DNA of 47,635 bases from Chitinophagaceae bacterium (lineage in GTDB: Bacteria; Bacteroidota; Bacteroidia; Chitinophagales; Chitinophagaceae), in assembly GCA_016787125.1 (NCBI GenBank), contig JAEUVM010000099.1, forward strand, positions 1 through 47,635. The letters are read 5' to 3'. The notes beneath the pieces were generated by a model. The model searched no databases and was not told the origin of the DNA. It worked only from the letters and a program-made list of their open reading frames with translations. A program made the translations under genes and the position numbers. Shown here piece after piece: positions 1 through 8,280 of the stretch. Numbering within the stretch: the stretch's first letter is position 1; each line of letters opens with the position of its first letter.

Positions 1-1082
1 CAGGGTGAACATTGTCCGCAGCTTTCATGACGGTAAAATCTTGCCAGTGTGTAAGTATGCTTTACCACACACTGTGTATCATCCAGCACAATGAAACCAC
101 CAGAGCCCATCATCGAGCCGGTGGCAAAACCGCCATCCGCCAGACTCTCATAAGTCATCATCCGCTTCTCCCCTTTTGCCGTGGTGAGCAGCAGATTAGC
201 TGGTAAAATAGGAACCGATGAACCACCCGGTATACAAGCTTTCAATTTTCTTCCGTTGGCGATACCACCACAGTATTCATCGCTGTAAATAAACTCTTCC
301 ACCGAAATGGTCATGTCTATTTCGTATACGCCCTGCTTTTTGATATTACCACAGGCGCTTATCAGTTTAGTACCGGTTGATTTACCGATACCAATCTTTG
401 CATATTCTTCGCCGCCTTCATTCACAATGGGCACTACAGCTGCAATGGTTTCCACATTGTTCACCACGGTCGGGCAATCCCATAATCCTTTTACCGCCGG
501 GAAGGGTGGCTTGATACGGGGGTTGCCTCTTTTGCCTTCCAGTGATTCCAGCAAAGCTGTTTCCTCGCCACAGATATAAGCACCCGCACCACGCTGTACA
601 TAAATTTCACAATCAAAGCCGCTGCCTAAAATGTTTTTACCCAGCCAGCCATTATTCTTTGCTTCCGCAATGGCCTGTTCCAGTATGTCAACGATCCAGG
701 CATATTCGCCGCGGATATAGATGTACGACCTGTTTGAACCCAAAGCAAAAGAGGATGTGATCATTCCTTCAATCAGTAAATGCGGAATGAACTCCATCAG
801 GTACCTGTCTTTAAAAGTTCCTGGTTCAGATTCATCAGCATTCACCACCAGGTAGCGGGGCACGCCTTCGGGTTTGGCCAGGAAGCTCCACTTCATACCG
901 GTGGGAAAGCCGGCGCCACCACGGCCACGGAGGCCGCTTTTCTTTACTTCCTCTGTTACCTGGTCAGGGCTCATTGATTTCAACGCCTTCTCTACGCTGC
1001 GGTACCCGCCATGCTGACGGTACACATCGTAGAGCCTGATGTTTTCAATGTGTGCTTTGTCTAATAATAATTTTCTTCCCAT
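1..1082 (-). CDS. nuoF: NADH-quinone oxidoreductase subunit F (NuoF), 3' end outside window
   Basis: NuoF is the NADH-binding subunit of the peripheral arm of respiratory complex I; it carries FMN and one 4Fe-4S cluster and takes electrons from NADH. I read it from the ATG at 1082 leftwards; 360 complete codons are visible with no stop. The glycine-rich NADH/FMN motif GRGGAGFPTG lies at residues 53-62 and ADESEPGTFKDR at 82-93. The last visible residues are SCGQCSP with Cys355 and Cys358, the start of the SCGxCxPC cluster motif, so about 70-90 residues are missing by comparison with the family. It follows nuoE in the usual order but is separated from it by a foreign-looking small gene and 153 bp of repeats. 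Confidence 0.97.
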   Translation of the reverse strand, partial: MGRKLLLDKAHIENIRLYDVYRQHGGYRSVEKALKSMSPDQVTEEVKKSGLRGRGGAGFPTGMKWSFLAKPEGVPRYLVVNADESEPGTFKDRYLMEFIPHLLIEGMITSSFALGSNRSYIYIRGEYAWIVDILEQAIAEAKNNGWLGKNILGSGFDCEIYVQRGAGAYICGEETALLESLEGKRGNPRIKPPFPAVKGLWDCPTVVNNVETIAAVVPIVNEGGEEYAKIGIGKSTGTKLISACGNIKKQGVYEIDMTISVEEFIYSDEYCGGIANGRKLKACIPGGSSVPILPANLLLTTAKGEKRMMTYESLADGGFATGSMMGSGGFIVLDDTQCVVKHTYTLARFYRHESCGQCSP

Positions 1083-1096
1083 ATATTACCTGTGTT

Positions 1097-1146
1097 GAAT
1101 CCCTTCTGGATTCTCTCATGCTATTAACATTTTGCCCCTCCGGGGC
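1097..1146 (-). repeat. REP-like double hairpin
   Basis: Two perfect inverted repeats sit side by side just upstream of nuoF: GCCCC-TCC-GGGGC at 1134-1146 and GAATCC-CTTCT-GGATTC at 1097-1113, separated by 20 bases. Two short hairpins joined by a conserved linker is the layout of REP/BIME elements mobilised by RAYT transposases. I have the impression that similar elements occur in other Bacteroidota spacers, but only one copy is seen here, so the family assignment is inference. Confidence 0.4.
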
Positions 1147-1153
1147 ACCAATT

Positions 1154-1233
1154 CATTCTCACATTCTCACATTTGCACATTCTCACATTTGCACATTCTC
1201 ACATTCTCACATTCTCACATTTCCACATTCTCA
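1154..1233. repeat. Octamer tandem repeat, 10 units
   Basis: Ten contiguous 8-bp units: seven CATTCTCA, two CATTTGCA and one CATTTCCA (TGAGAATG and variants on the minus strand). The tract ends one base before the stop codon region of the NTF2-like gene at 1236 and lies between that gene and nuoF. Unit copies differ at only two positions, so the array looks young or homogenised. Confidence 0.9.
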
Positions 1234-1235
1234 CA

Positions 1236-1655
1236 TTACCCTCTCACTGCCTGCCTCGCAAACAATATCCACCGCTTACCCTTCCTCACCCATACCTCCA
1301 GTACCTTCAGCCGGTAGGTGGCCGTATTGCCATTCATCGTCACATTGATATTCGCCACAAACCTGGCATGCGCCAACGTACCATTTACCGTCACCTTCAT
1401 GCTGTCTTCCTCAAAACTGTTATAATCAAGATAGCCGGTTTCCAGGTTCCTGATCATATCTGTTTTCGTTTCCACCCAGCCATTGCTGTGCCCGTAGGTC
1501 AGCGCTTTGTCGGTTTGCTGGTTAATGGAAACGATCGCACCATTTACCAGCGACTGATGAAATTCTTTTACCGTGGCTGTAAGTTTTTGCTCGTCAGTCT
1601 GGCCTGCCACTGCAACAGCCTGGAAAAAAAGAACTATGGCCAGTAACTTTTTCAA
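1236..1655 (-). CDS. Secreted NTF2/SnoaL-like protein inside the nuo operon
   Basis: A 139-residue protein with an N-terminal signal peptide (about residues 1-18, ending AVAG before QTDEQK). The remainder, with an N-terminal helix, a central strand-rich segment and a C-terminal WVRKGKRWILFARQ segment, resembles the NTF2-like/DUF4440 cone fold often found in small secreted proteins and enzymes. No catalytic residue set can be named, so the function is unknown. It starts 3 bp after the nuoE stop codon, which suggests cotranscription, yet it has no recognised role in complex I. It separates nuoE from nuoF, which are normally adjacent. Confidence 0.75.
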   Translation of the reverse strand: MKKLLAIVLFFQAVAVAGQTDEQKLTATVKEFHQSLVNGAIVSINQQTDKALTYGHSNGWVETKTDMIRNLETGYLDYNSFEEDSMKVTVNGTLAHARFVANINVTMNGNTATYRLKVLEVWVRKGKRWILFARQAVRG

Positions 1656-1658
1656 GTC

Positions 1659-2162
1659 TTAGTTTTTAAGCGCCACATTATTTCTGCACTCAGCTATGAT
1701 TGCATCCACTTTCTCCTTCGTCAGGTGTTCCCTGTAATGCTTTCCCATCTGCATCATCGGGGCATAACCACAGGCGCCAAGACATTCCACTGTTTTCAGG
1801 GTAAACATTCCGTCTGCCGTAGTTTCACCCGGACGAATGCCCAGCTTTTCATAAATGTATTTTACAATATCATCACTGCCATTTAGCATGCAGGGCCCGG
1901 TCTGGCAAACTTCAAACATATACTTGCCAACCGGCTTCAGGTTATACATACTGTAAAATGTGGCCACTTCATATACCTCAATAGGCTTCAGGTTCAATAC
2001 TGAAGCCACATAGTCCATTGTTTCGGTACTCAGCCATCCGCCAAATTCCTGTTGTGCCAGGTGCAGCACAGGAATGACAGCACTTTTCTGTTTTCCCTCC
2101 GGGTAAAAATTGACGATCCTTTTTACCTCCTGCATGGCTTTATCTGAAAACTGCACACTCAT
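1659..2162 (-). CDS. nuoE: NADH-quinone oxidoreductase subunit E (NuoE)
   Basis: NuoE is the thioredoxin-fold 2Fe-2S subunit of the complex I NADH-dehydrogenase module and pairs physically with NuoF. The 167-residue protein has the four expected ligands as Cys86-x4-Cys91 (CQTGPC) and Cys127-x3-Cys131 (CLGAC), and the EVATFYSMY segment typical of the family. Length is normal. It lies 10 bp after nuoD on the same strand. Confidence 0.97.
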   Translation of the reverse strand: MSVQFSDKAMQEVKRIVNFYPEGKQKSAVIPVLHLAQQEFGGWLSTETMDYVASVLNLKPIEVYEVATFYSMYNLKPVGKYMFEVCQTGPCMLNGSDDIVKYIYEKLGIRPGETTADGMFTLKTVECLGACGYAPMMQMGKHYREHLTKEKVDAIIAECRNNVALKN

Positions 2163-2172
2163 TGTTTATTCT

Positions 2173-3399
2173 TTAAGCGTCTAATTCTCCTGCTATCAGG
2201 TTTAATGAACTCATGGTCATGATCGCATCACTCAGCATACTGCCTTTGATCAATTCTTCAAATGCCTGGTAATACACAAAGCAGGGACGGCGGAAATGCA
2301 AACGGTACGGTGTACGTCCGCCATCGCTTACCAGGTAAAAGCCCAATTCTCCGTTACCGCCTTCCACGCTGTTATACACTTCACCGGCAGGTATTTCGGT
2401 TTCACCCATAATGATCTTGAAGTGATAGATCAGCGCTTCCATTTTGGTATAAACATCAGCCTTTTCAGGCAGGTAATACTCAGGCACGTCAGCATGATAC
2501 ACATCTGCTTCAGTTCCTTTGAACTCCTGTACTTTCTGGTAGGCCTGCTCCAGTATGCTGAGGCTTTCCCACATTTCTTTTTCCCTTACCAGCCAGCGGT
2601 CATAATTATCACCGGTCGTTCCTACCGGTATATTGAACTGAAAATCTTCATAAGAACTGTATGGCGTATGCACCCTTACATCATAATCCACTCCCGCTGC
2701 CCGAAGGTTGGGCCCGGTAAACCCATAGTTCAGCGCCCTTTCAGCACTGATAGCGCCTGTACCCATGGTACGCTCCATAAAAATGCGGTTGCGCTGAAAC
2801 AGGTTCTCAAATTCTTTCAGCACCCTGGGGTATTCTTTCAAAAACTTTTCGAGTTTCTGGAATGCGATATCATTGAAGTTTCTTTCAAACCCGCCGATAC
2901 GGCCAATGTTAGTGGTAAGACGGGCGCCACACACCTCTTCGTAAATTTCATAAATAAGTTCCCGGTACTGCATCACATACAGAAAACCAGTATAGGCCCC
3001 GGCATCCACCCCTACAATTGAATTACAAATAAGGTGGTCAGAAATCCTTGCCAGCTCCATGATGATCACCCGCAGGTAATCCACCCGCTTGGGCGTTTTC
3101 ACTCCCAGCAGTTTTTCGCAGGTAAGATGCCATCCCATGTTATTAATGGGTGATGAGCAATAGTTAAGCCTGTCAGTAAGCGTGGTGATCTGGGCAAGCG
3201 GTCTTCTTTCTGCCAGTTTCTCAAAGGCCCGGTGAATGTATCCAATCGTTTGCTCTGTCGAAACCACTCTTTCGCCATCCAGTTCCAGGATGTTTTGCAT
3301 CACACCATGGGTGGCCGGGTGCGTAGGACCCAGGTTCAGCGTGGTGGTGGTTTTCTCTATCGAGCCTTCCGGTAATCTTATATGTTCGTGTTCAGTCAT
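2173..3399 (-). CDS. nuoD: NADH-quinone oxidoreductase subunit D (NuoD, 49 kDa)
   Basis: NuoD is the 49-kDa-type subunit that, with NuoB, forms the quinone-reduction site of complex I. The 408-residue protein has the conserved GPTHPATHG loop at residues 24-32, the GRIGGFERNF and MGTGAISAERALNYGFTGPNLRAAG segments, and the C-terminal DAIMTMSSLNLIAGELD tail of the family. Length and both ends match, and it is not fused to NuoC. It sits 26 bp downstream of nuoC. Confidence 0.98.
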   Translation of the reverse strand: MTEHEHIRLPEGSIEKTTTTLNLGPTHPATHGVMQNILELDGERVVSTEQTIGYIHRAFEKLAERRPLAQITTLTDRLNYCSSPINNMGWHLTCEKLLGVKTPKRVDYLRVIIMELARISDHLICNSIVGVDAGAYTGFLYVMQYRELIYEIYEEVCGARLTTNIGRIGGFERNFNDIAFQKLEKFLKEYPRVLKEFENLFQRNRIFMERTMGTGAISAERALNYGFTGPNLRAAGVDYDVRVHTPYSSYEDFQFNIPVGTTGDNYDRWLVREKEMWESLSILEQAYQKVQEFKGTEADVYHADVPEYYLPEKADVYTKMEALIYHFKIIMGETEIPAGEVYNSVEGGNGELGFYLVSDGGRTPYRLHFRRPCFVYYQAFEELIKGSMLSDAIMTMSSLNLIAGELDA

Positions 3400-3425
3400 T
3401 CAATTCAATTTGTGAGATTGCAGTA

Positions 3426-3938
3426 TCACCCTCGTCCAAACATTTCATCATCTTTATCAATCCTCGTCTGGTCTTCCAGCGGAAATTCCTTGCGCAGCGG
3501 GAAATAATCCATCTCTTCCACATTAAGTATCCGCTTGAGGTTAGGGTGGCCAACAAAGTTCACCCCAAGAAAATCATAGGTTTCCCGTTCCATCCAGTTG
3601 GCCGCCGAAAACAGCCCGGTGGCGGTGTATATATCAGGCTTATTAATATCTGTATAGACTTTGAAACGAAGGCGCACATTGTCAGTCATGTTGTGCAGAT
3701 GGTACACCACTGCCAGTTCATGGCCTTTTTTATCGGGATAGTGTACACCGGTGAGGTCGGTGAGAAAGCGGAACCTCAGCTCTTCATCATCATACAGGAA
3801 GTTGAGCACTTTCAGATTCAGTTCCTTTGGCGCTTCAAAAGTGAGCATACCATACGGTTCATCAAATGCTGTAAGCTGATCGCCAAACTTTTCGGTCAGT
3901 CTTGCTTTTATCGTTTCGTTAGTTAAGGCCATTTTCAA
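3426..3938 (-). CDS. nuoC: NADH-quinone oxidoreductase subunit C (NuoC, 30 kDa)
   Basis: NuoC is the 30-kDa subunit that packs against NuoD in the connecting module of complex I. The 170-residue product carries the family signature ERETYDFLGVNFVGHPNLKRI followed by PLRKEFPLED near the C-terminus. The frame opens with MKM; the ATG two codons in (3932) is an equally plausible start. The gene lies between nuoB and nuoD, with 44 bp to nuoB. Confidence 0.96.
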   Translation of the reverse strand: MKMALTNETIKARLTEKFGDQLTAFDEPYGMLTFEAPKELNLKVLNFLYDDEELRFRFLTDLTGVHYPDKKGHELAVVYHLHNMTDNVRLRFKVYTDINKPDIYTATGLFSAANWMERETYDFLGVNFVGHPNLKRILNVEEMDYFPLRKEFPLEDQTRIDKDDEMFGRG

Positions 3939-3982
3939 ATTATTCGAAATTTAGCTTCCCGGTCCATCAGACCCTGAATGCC

Positions 3983-4567
3983 TTACTGTATCCCATAGCT
4001 TTCAAGCAGCGCTTTATACTGCGGGCTGTTTCTGCGCCTGAGACTCTCTTTTTCCACCAGGCTCTGTATTTTCAACACCCCATCTATGATGGCTTCCGGC
4101 CGGGGCGGGCAACCGGGCACATACACATCAACCGGTATCACCTGGTCAATACCCTGCAACACGCTGTAGGTATCAAAGATTCCGCCGCTGCTGGCACAGG
4201 CACCTACGGCCATCACCCAGCGGGGTTCTGCCATTTGCAGGTACACCTGTTTCAGCACAGGGCCCATCTTTTTGGCAATGGTGCCCATTACCATCAGCAG
4301 GTCGCATTGTCTTGGAGAAAAACCCACCCTTTCTGAACCAAAACGGGCCAGGTCATAATGAGAGCCCATAGTGGCCATGAACTCAATACCACAACAGGAA
4401 GTGGCAAAAGGCAACGGCCATATTGAATTCTTTCTGGCCAGGCCGATAGCCCAGTTCAGTTTTGTGGCAAAAAAACCCTCGCCCTGGTGCCCTTCAGGCA
4501 TTTCGGCGATACTGATATCTGCCTCAAGGGGTTTATTGATCAGATTATATGAAACCGGACGAGCCAT
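3983..4567 (-). CDS. nuoB: NADH-quinone oxidoreductase subunit B (NuoB)
   Basis: NuoB holds cluster N2, the last iron-sulfur cluster before ubiquinone/menaquinone in complex I. The 194-residue protein shows all four N2 ligands: the tandem Cys58-Cys59 in TSCCGIEF, Cys124 in GACASSGG and Cys153 in PGCPPRPE. These correspond to the invariant ligand set of the family. A 111-bp spacer containing an AT heptamer repeat separates it from nuoA, unusually long for this operon. Confidence 0.98.
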   Translation of the reverse strand: MARPVSYNLINKPLEADISIAEMPEGHQGEGFFATKLNWAIGLARKNSIWPLPFATSCCGIEFMATMGSHYDLARFGSERVGFSPRQCDLLMVMGTIAKKMGPVLKQVYLQMAEPRWVMAVGACASSGGIFDTYSVLQGIDQVIPVDVYVPGCPPRPEAIIDGVLKIQSLVEKESLRRRNSPQYKALLESYGIQ

Positions 4568-4642
4568 TAGTCAAAATTTATCATTAAGAATCAAAAATTG
4601 CCGTACTATCTGATAACCGCTGAGGCCATCCCGGAGTTCAGG

Positions 4643-4675
4643 AATTATTAATTATTAATTTTTCATTATTCATTA
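4643..4675. repeat. AT-rich heptamer tandem repeat between nuoA and nuoB
   Basis: About 4.7 units with a 7-bp period: AATTATT, AATTATT, AATTTTT, CATTATT, CATTA. It ends 4 bp before the nuoA stop codon and lies inside the nuo operon. The period is the same as in the tracts at 40517 and 46640 although the unit sequence is different. Confidence 0.75.
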
Positions 4676-4678
4676 CCC

Positions 4679-5074
4679 TCAGTCTTCCCATTTCAGGGCG
4701 CCTCTTTTCAGGATATATATAAATCCGCACAGGAAAAAGCCCACAAACATCAATACTGCCCAAAATCCGTTCCAGCCAAGCCCGCTGAAGTTTACAGCGT
4801 ATGGGTAAAAAAAGATTACCTCCACATCCAGCAATACAAAGAGGATGGCTGTAAGAAAATACTTGATCGCCATAGGCTGGCGGGCATCCCCATGACTTTC
4901 AATACCGCTGGCAAAGTTTTGGAGCTTATCGGAGGTCCTCCTCTTTGGGCCCAGTAAATGCGTAACAACCATCAGGAATGCTACCAAACCCACCGCCAAA
5001 AACACCTGGATGGCCACAGGCAGGTAAGATACAGCGCCTGAACTGTCGGGATTAATTTGAAGAAAATAGATCAT
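4679..5074 (-). CDS. nuoA: NADH-quinone oxidoreductase subunit A (NuoA)
   Basis: NuoA is a small membrane subunit of complex I near the quinone channel. The 131-residue protein has three predicted membrane segments (about residues 19-41, 71-93 and 98-120), the conserved loop with SDKLQNFASGIESHGDARQP, and the acidic DVEVIFFYPYAV segment in the second helix. It is the first gene of the nuo operon here, with a promoter-like -7 box 16 bp upstream of the start codon. Confidence 0.97.
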   Translation of the reverse strand: MIYFLQINPDSSGAVSYLPVAIQVFLAVGLVAFLMVVTHLLGPKRRTSDKLQNFASGIESHGDARQPMAIKYFLTAILFVLLDVEVIFFYPYAVNFSGLGWNGFWAVLMFVGFFLCGFIYILKRGALKWED

Positions 5075-5090
5075 AGGCCTTATTCGTGGG

Positions 5091-5098
5091 CAAAAATA
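5091..5098 (-). promoter_or_regulatory. Candidate -7 box for nuoA
   Basis: TATTTTTG on the minus strand matches the Bacteroidota -7 consensus TAnnTTTG and lies 16 nt before the nuoA ATG. No clear TTTG -33 element is visible at 19-21 bp upstream, so this rests on the -7 box and position alone. Confidence 0.5.
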
Positions 5099-5175
5099 AG
5101 GCGGTACTGTGAAAATACCTTAACTAAAAATAAGGCCGCTGCTTCATTTTCAGACCGCTGCAGGGATACGTATTA

Positions 5176-5210
5176 AAGAAAAATCCCCCGCCGGTTAAAG
5201 CAGGGGACTT
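5176..5210 (-). terminator. Intrinsic terminator after the TPR gene
   Basis: On the minus strand a 10-bp stem (AGTCCCCTGC with GCGGGGGATT, two G-T pairs) around an 8-nt loop is followed by TTTTTC. It lies 29 bp after the stop codon of the TPR-protein gene and separates the TonB cluster from the nuo operon. Confidence 0.8.
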
Positions 5211-5238
5211 TCATTGTAAAAAGAAGAAAACCGAGTTC

Positions 5239-7017
5239 TTATTTCTTTACAGCGGCAGTTTTTGCTGCCGTTGTTTTTGCCTTGGCTTTTGTGGTAGTGG
5301 TCTTACCGGTTGCCGCCTTAGGGGCAGGGGTTGGAGAAGTACTCTTGGGAGCGGCTCCGCCGGTACTGCCGGTGGCAGGTCTTGCAGCCGGCATCTTTTC
5401 CAATTGTTTGATATTATTCAGAATTGCTTCATTGGTGGGATCAAATACCAGCATTTTCTTCAGGTATTCTACCGCCTTCACCTTATCCTTTGCAATATTG
5501 GCATAATACTGTGCAAGATATCCGGCCGTGCTCAGGATTGACTTCTTGTTCTTGGCTGTATCTTTCTCCAGTACTTCCAGGTACCTGGTTGCAAAAGGCA
5601 CTGCCAGACCTTTTTCCATAGTGGTATCCTTCAAACGGGCTATCTGGAATTTCATCTGCCAGCCATAGGTTTCTTCAGGCCACTTTTGGATATAAGTGTC
5701 AAACATCAGGTCCGATTTATCAAGGTTATTACCCTGGTAATAGGCAAGACCCGCATCAAAATAATCACGCTGACCAGACTTGTCACCCTTCAGCTTTATG
5801 ATCTCCGAGCGAAGGTCTCCCTCACGGATGCGGTCACCGGCAGCTTTGAACGCTTCAGCGCCTTTCTTAAGAAAATCGATCTTGGAAGTAAGAACAGAAT
5901 CCAGTTCAGCACCCTTGATATACACATTGTATATTTCATCAGGTGTGCCGCCAGACTTTGAAAGAATATCTGCAAGGAGTTTATAATCACCGGAAGTTTG
6001 CTCTTCCTTCTTTTCTCTCCTCAAAAACCAATCCATATACTTTTTGGCATTCGTATAATCACTTTTCTGGAAATAGGCATCGGCAAGCAGTTTGAGCACC
6101 TTGGGTTTGGTCTTCTCACCCATGGCAGCTACCACTTTTTCAGCTCTTGTAGTGGCACAGTTGAAATCCTTATTGGCCCAGCACAATTGTGCATACAGGT
6201 GCTCATGCTGAATATCTTCATCTGAATTGGCAATGTATTTATTCAGTTGCTGTTCGGCATCACTGAACTTTGCCCTGAAGAAATAGTAGTAAAACAGTTC
6301 ATAATAGGCAGGCGCAAATCTGGCATCCCGCTTTATAGCATCATTCAGGTACTCCAGCACCAGGTCCCAGTTCTTTTGCGATTCAAATAAAAGAGCAAGA
6401 CGAAGACTGGCTACTGCAAAGGAAGGATCGATATCCAGTGCTTTCTTATACGTTTGAAACGCTTCGCCACCACCTTCACCGGGCCTGGCCTTTCTGAAAG
6501 CATTACCCAGTTGCAGCAAAGTTTCTGTATTCCTGTCAGCTTTCTCGGCTGCCAGTTTCAGTTTTTCAATGGCATAATTAAAATCACCGGATTTGGCATC
6601 CACATTGGCACGGCCAACTGCAGTAAGCACCACAGGGTCTGGTCCCTTCTTAGCATTCGTGGTGGCAGCAGTAAGAGCTGATTCAAATTTCTGACGGGCA
6701 TCATTCGTTTTATTATCCAGCAGGTCGGCATGACCAAGACCTACAAGGATCAGCGGGGCACTGCCATTTGTGGCCAATGCCTTATCGTACAACTGGCGTG
6801 CTTTCGCATTATCATCCATGTCGAAGTAGGTTTGCCCCAGCCAATATATTGCTTCGATGTTATTTGGATTGGTGGCAAGTAATTTTTCAAATACAGCGGT
6901 TGCACTTTTGAACCGGTCAGCATACAGGTGGTTCATACCTTCCTGTATTGTTTGCGCCTTCAGTCCCGATATAAACATCAGTCCTGCGGCTAAAGCTGTT
7001 AAAATGGTTTTCTTCAT
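5239..7017 (-). CDS. Secreted TPR-repeat protein of the TonB/PstS-like cluster
   Basis: A 592-residue protein with a signal peptide (about residues 1-21, ending GLKA before QTIQEG), then successive tetratricopeptide-type helical repeats through about residue 530, for example the stretch with IEAIYWLGQTYFDMDD followed by AKARQLYDKAL. The last ~50 residues are a low-complexity tail rich in Ala, Thr, Lys and Pro. TPR proteins act as protein-binding scaffolds; the partner here is unknown. It is the last gene of the minus-strand run tonB, small membrane protein, pstS-like, TPR, a conserved arrangement in Bacteroidota, and is followed by a terminator. Confidence 0.85.
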   Translation of the reverse strand: MKKTILTALAAGLMFISGLKAQTIQEGMNHLYADRFKSATAVFEKLLATNPNNIEAIYWLGQTYFDMDDNAKARQLYDKALATNGSAPLILVGLGHADLLDNKTNDARQKFESALTAATTNAKKGPDPVVLTAVGRANVDAKSGDFNYAIEKLKLAAEKADRNTETLLQLGNAFRKARPGEGGGEAFQTYKKALDIDPSFAVASLRLALLFESQKNWDLVLEYLNDAIKRDARFAPAYYELFYYYFFRAKFSDAEQQLNKYIANSDEDIQHEHLYAQLCWANKDFNCATTRAEKVVAAMGEKTKPKVLKLLADAYFQKSDYTNAKKYMDWFLRREKKEEQTSGDYKLLADILSKSGGTPDEIYNVYIKGAELDSVLTSKIDFLKKGAEAFKAAGDRIREGDLRSEIIKLKGDKSGQRDYFDAGLAYYQGNNLDKSDLMFDTYIQKWPEETYGWQMKFQIARLKDTTMEKGLAVPFATRYLEVLEKDTAKNKKSILSTAGYLAQYYANIAKDKVKAVEYLKKMLVFDPTNEAILNNIKQLEKMPAARPATGSTGGAAPKSTSPTPAPKAATGKTTTTKAKAKTTAAKTAAVKK

Positions 7018-7059
7018 TTTCTTTTCTTCTTTTATTGATTGTAAATATAACTACTTTGG

Positions 7060-7983
7060 TTACTCCTTCAGCCTTACCGGCCTGATGCCGAAATTCTTTT
7101 GCGCCGGCATGAGGTAAGACCTTCTGAAAATCATCTGACCAATCTCTCCGCTCATAAAGTTTGCAAATCCCGTTCCAAGTCCTCTGTGCTTTTCTTTCAG
7201 TATATAAACCAAATCCCGTACCATCGGGTACCGCTTGAGGTAAATATTCGCCTGGTAAGCTTTAACAAAAGCCCCCGAAATATCTGTCGCCTCAAGATTT
7301 ACCACTTTAACTTTTTTCAAAAAACTGATCTGTGCCGTATCCTCATGATTACCTATCCATTCCACACCGATAAAACCTATCACTCCCGGATTCTTCGATA
7401 CATAATCTATCACACCTTCACTTGAACGGGCTGCCATCGCCTCCTTCGTCAGGCTGTCGCCACGCAGCACTGAATCGATGACAAATCGTACCGTACTGGT
7501 TGCTTTTACCCCGTCGAACACAGGAATTAACTTTTTCTTATACCGTCCCGTCAGTATCTGTTTTATGTCATCCATCCTCAAAATCGTGTCTGTTGAAGAC
7601 GGATGAACGATCACAGCTATTCCATCCCAGGCAATTACCATACTTTTCAATCCAACCCGGAACGAATCAGCTACAAACTCATTCTCCTCAGGACTGCTCT
7701 TCCGTGTGGCTATAACCATTCTTATGCTGTCAACCAGCAGGTCTTTCAGGCACTCCGCTTCCGGTTTGTAATCAATAATGATATTTGTTCCGGGGTGATT
7801 GGCTTCATACACCTGCACATGCTCATCAATAACCGGTTTGAAAGACTCATCCGCACTTACATGGATTGTTCCCCTGTACGGTGTGTCAGACAAATCCTTC
7901 TCCTGTTCTTTATACGATTTGCAGGACAGAAAGCACATTAAAAGGAAACAGTATGCAATACCGGTAACCAAAGCCTGCCTCAT
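7060..7983 (-). CDS. PstS-like substrate-binding lipoprotein
   Basis: A 307-residue lipoprotein: the N-terminus ends in a lipobox (LMCFLSC, Cys21), so it should be anchored in a membrane facing the periplasm. The body has the type-2 periplasmic binding protein layout of PstS: GTIHVSADESFKPVID at the start, a hinge strand DGIAVIVHPSST, the MDDIKQILTGRYKK segment and a C-terminal YPMVRDLVYILKEK element. The phosphate-binding loops of classical PstS (Gly-Ala-Gly/Ser type) are not recognisable, so the ligand may not be phosphate. No PstCAB transporter is nearby; the neighbours are TonB and a TPR protein. Confidence 0.82.
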   Translation of the reverse strand: MRQALVTGIAYCFLLMCFLSCKSYKEQEKDLSDTPYRGTIHVSADESFKPVIDEHVQVYEANHPGTNIIIDYKPEAECLKDLLVDSIRMVIATRKSSPEENEFVADSFRVGLKSMVIAWDGIAVIVHPSSTDTILRMDDIKQILTGRYKKKLIPVFDGVKATSTVRFVIDSVLRGDSLTKEAMAARSSEGVIDYVSKNPGVIGFIGVEWIGNHEDTAQISFLKKVKVVNLEATDISGAFVKAYQANIYLKRYPMVRDLVYILKEKHRGLGTGFANFMSGEIGQMIFRRSYLMPAQKNFGIRPVRLKE

Positions 7984-7997
7984 GATACGATTGTTCT

Positions 7998-8246
7998 TCA
8001 GTTAAAATATTTTTTTTGATACCCGCGGTAAATACGCCAGCTTCCGTAAAGCAGGCATAACCCGCCGAAGATTTTCTCCAGCATATCAGGCTCACCCAGT
8101 TTTTCATTTATCGGATTATCACCCAGCTTTGACCGGAAAAAAAAGAATAAACCCAGCAGTAAAATAATGAGGCCCATTGCATAATCTTTGATGGACCTCA
8201 TCGAAGCAATTTGCTTCTTCTTCTTCTTTTCGTATTCTTCAAACAT
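7998..8246 (-). CDS. Small two-helix membrane protein
   Basis: An 82-residue protein with a very basic N-terminus (KKKKK), a hydrophobic helix at about residues 24-39 (MGLIILLLGLFFFF), a polar loop with GDNPINEKLGEP, and a second weaker hydrophobic segment around GGLCLLYGSWRIY, ending in basic residues. The loop is expected to face the periplasm. Function unknown; its place between tonB and the pstS-like gene suggests it belongs to that system. Confidence 0.7.
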   Translation of the reverse strand: MFEEYEKKKKKQIASMRSIKDYAMGLIILLLGLFFFFRSKLGDNPINEKLGEPDMLEKIFGGLCLLYGSWRIYRGYQKKYFN

Positions 8247-8280
8247 CGTTATTTTTTCAGGGCTGGAAAATTATTGAAAT

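Noticed and set aside
1052-1348. Plus-strand frames with repeated HSH and TFSHSH peptides
   Set aside because: They translate the octamer repeat and the antisense of the NTF2-like gene.
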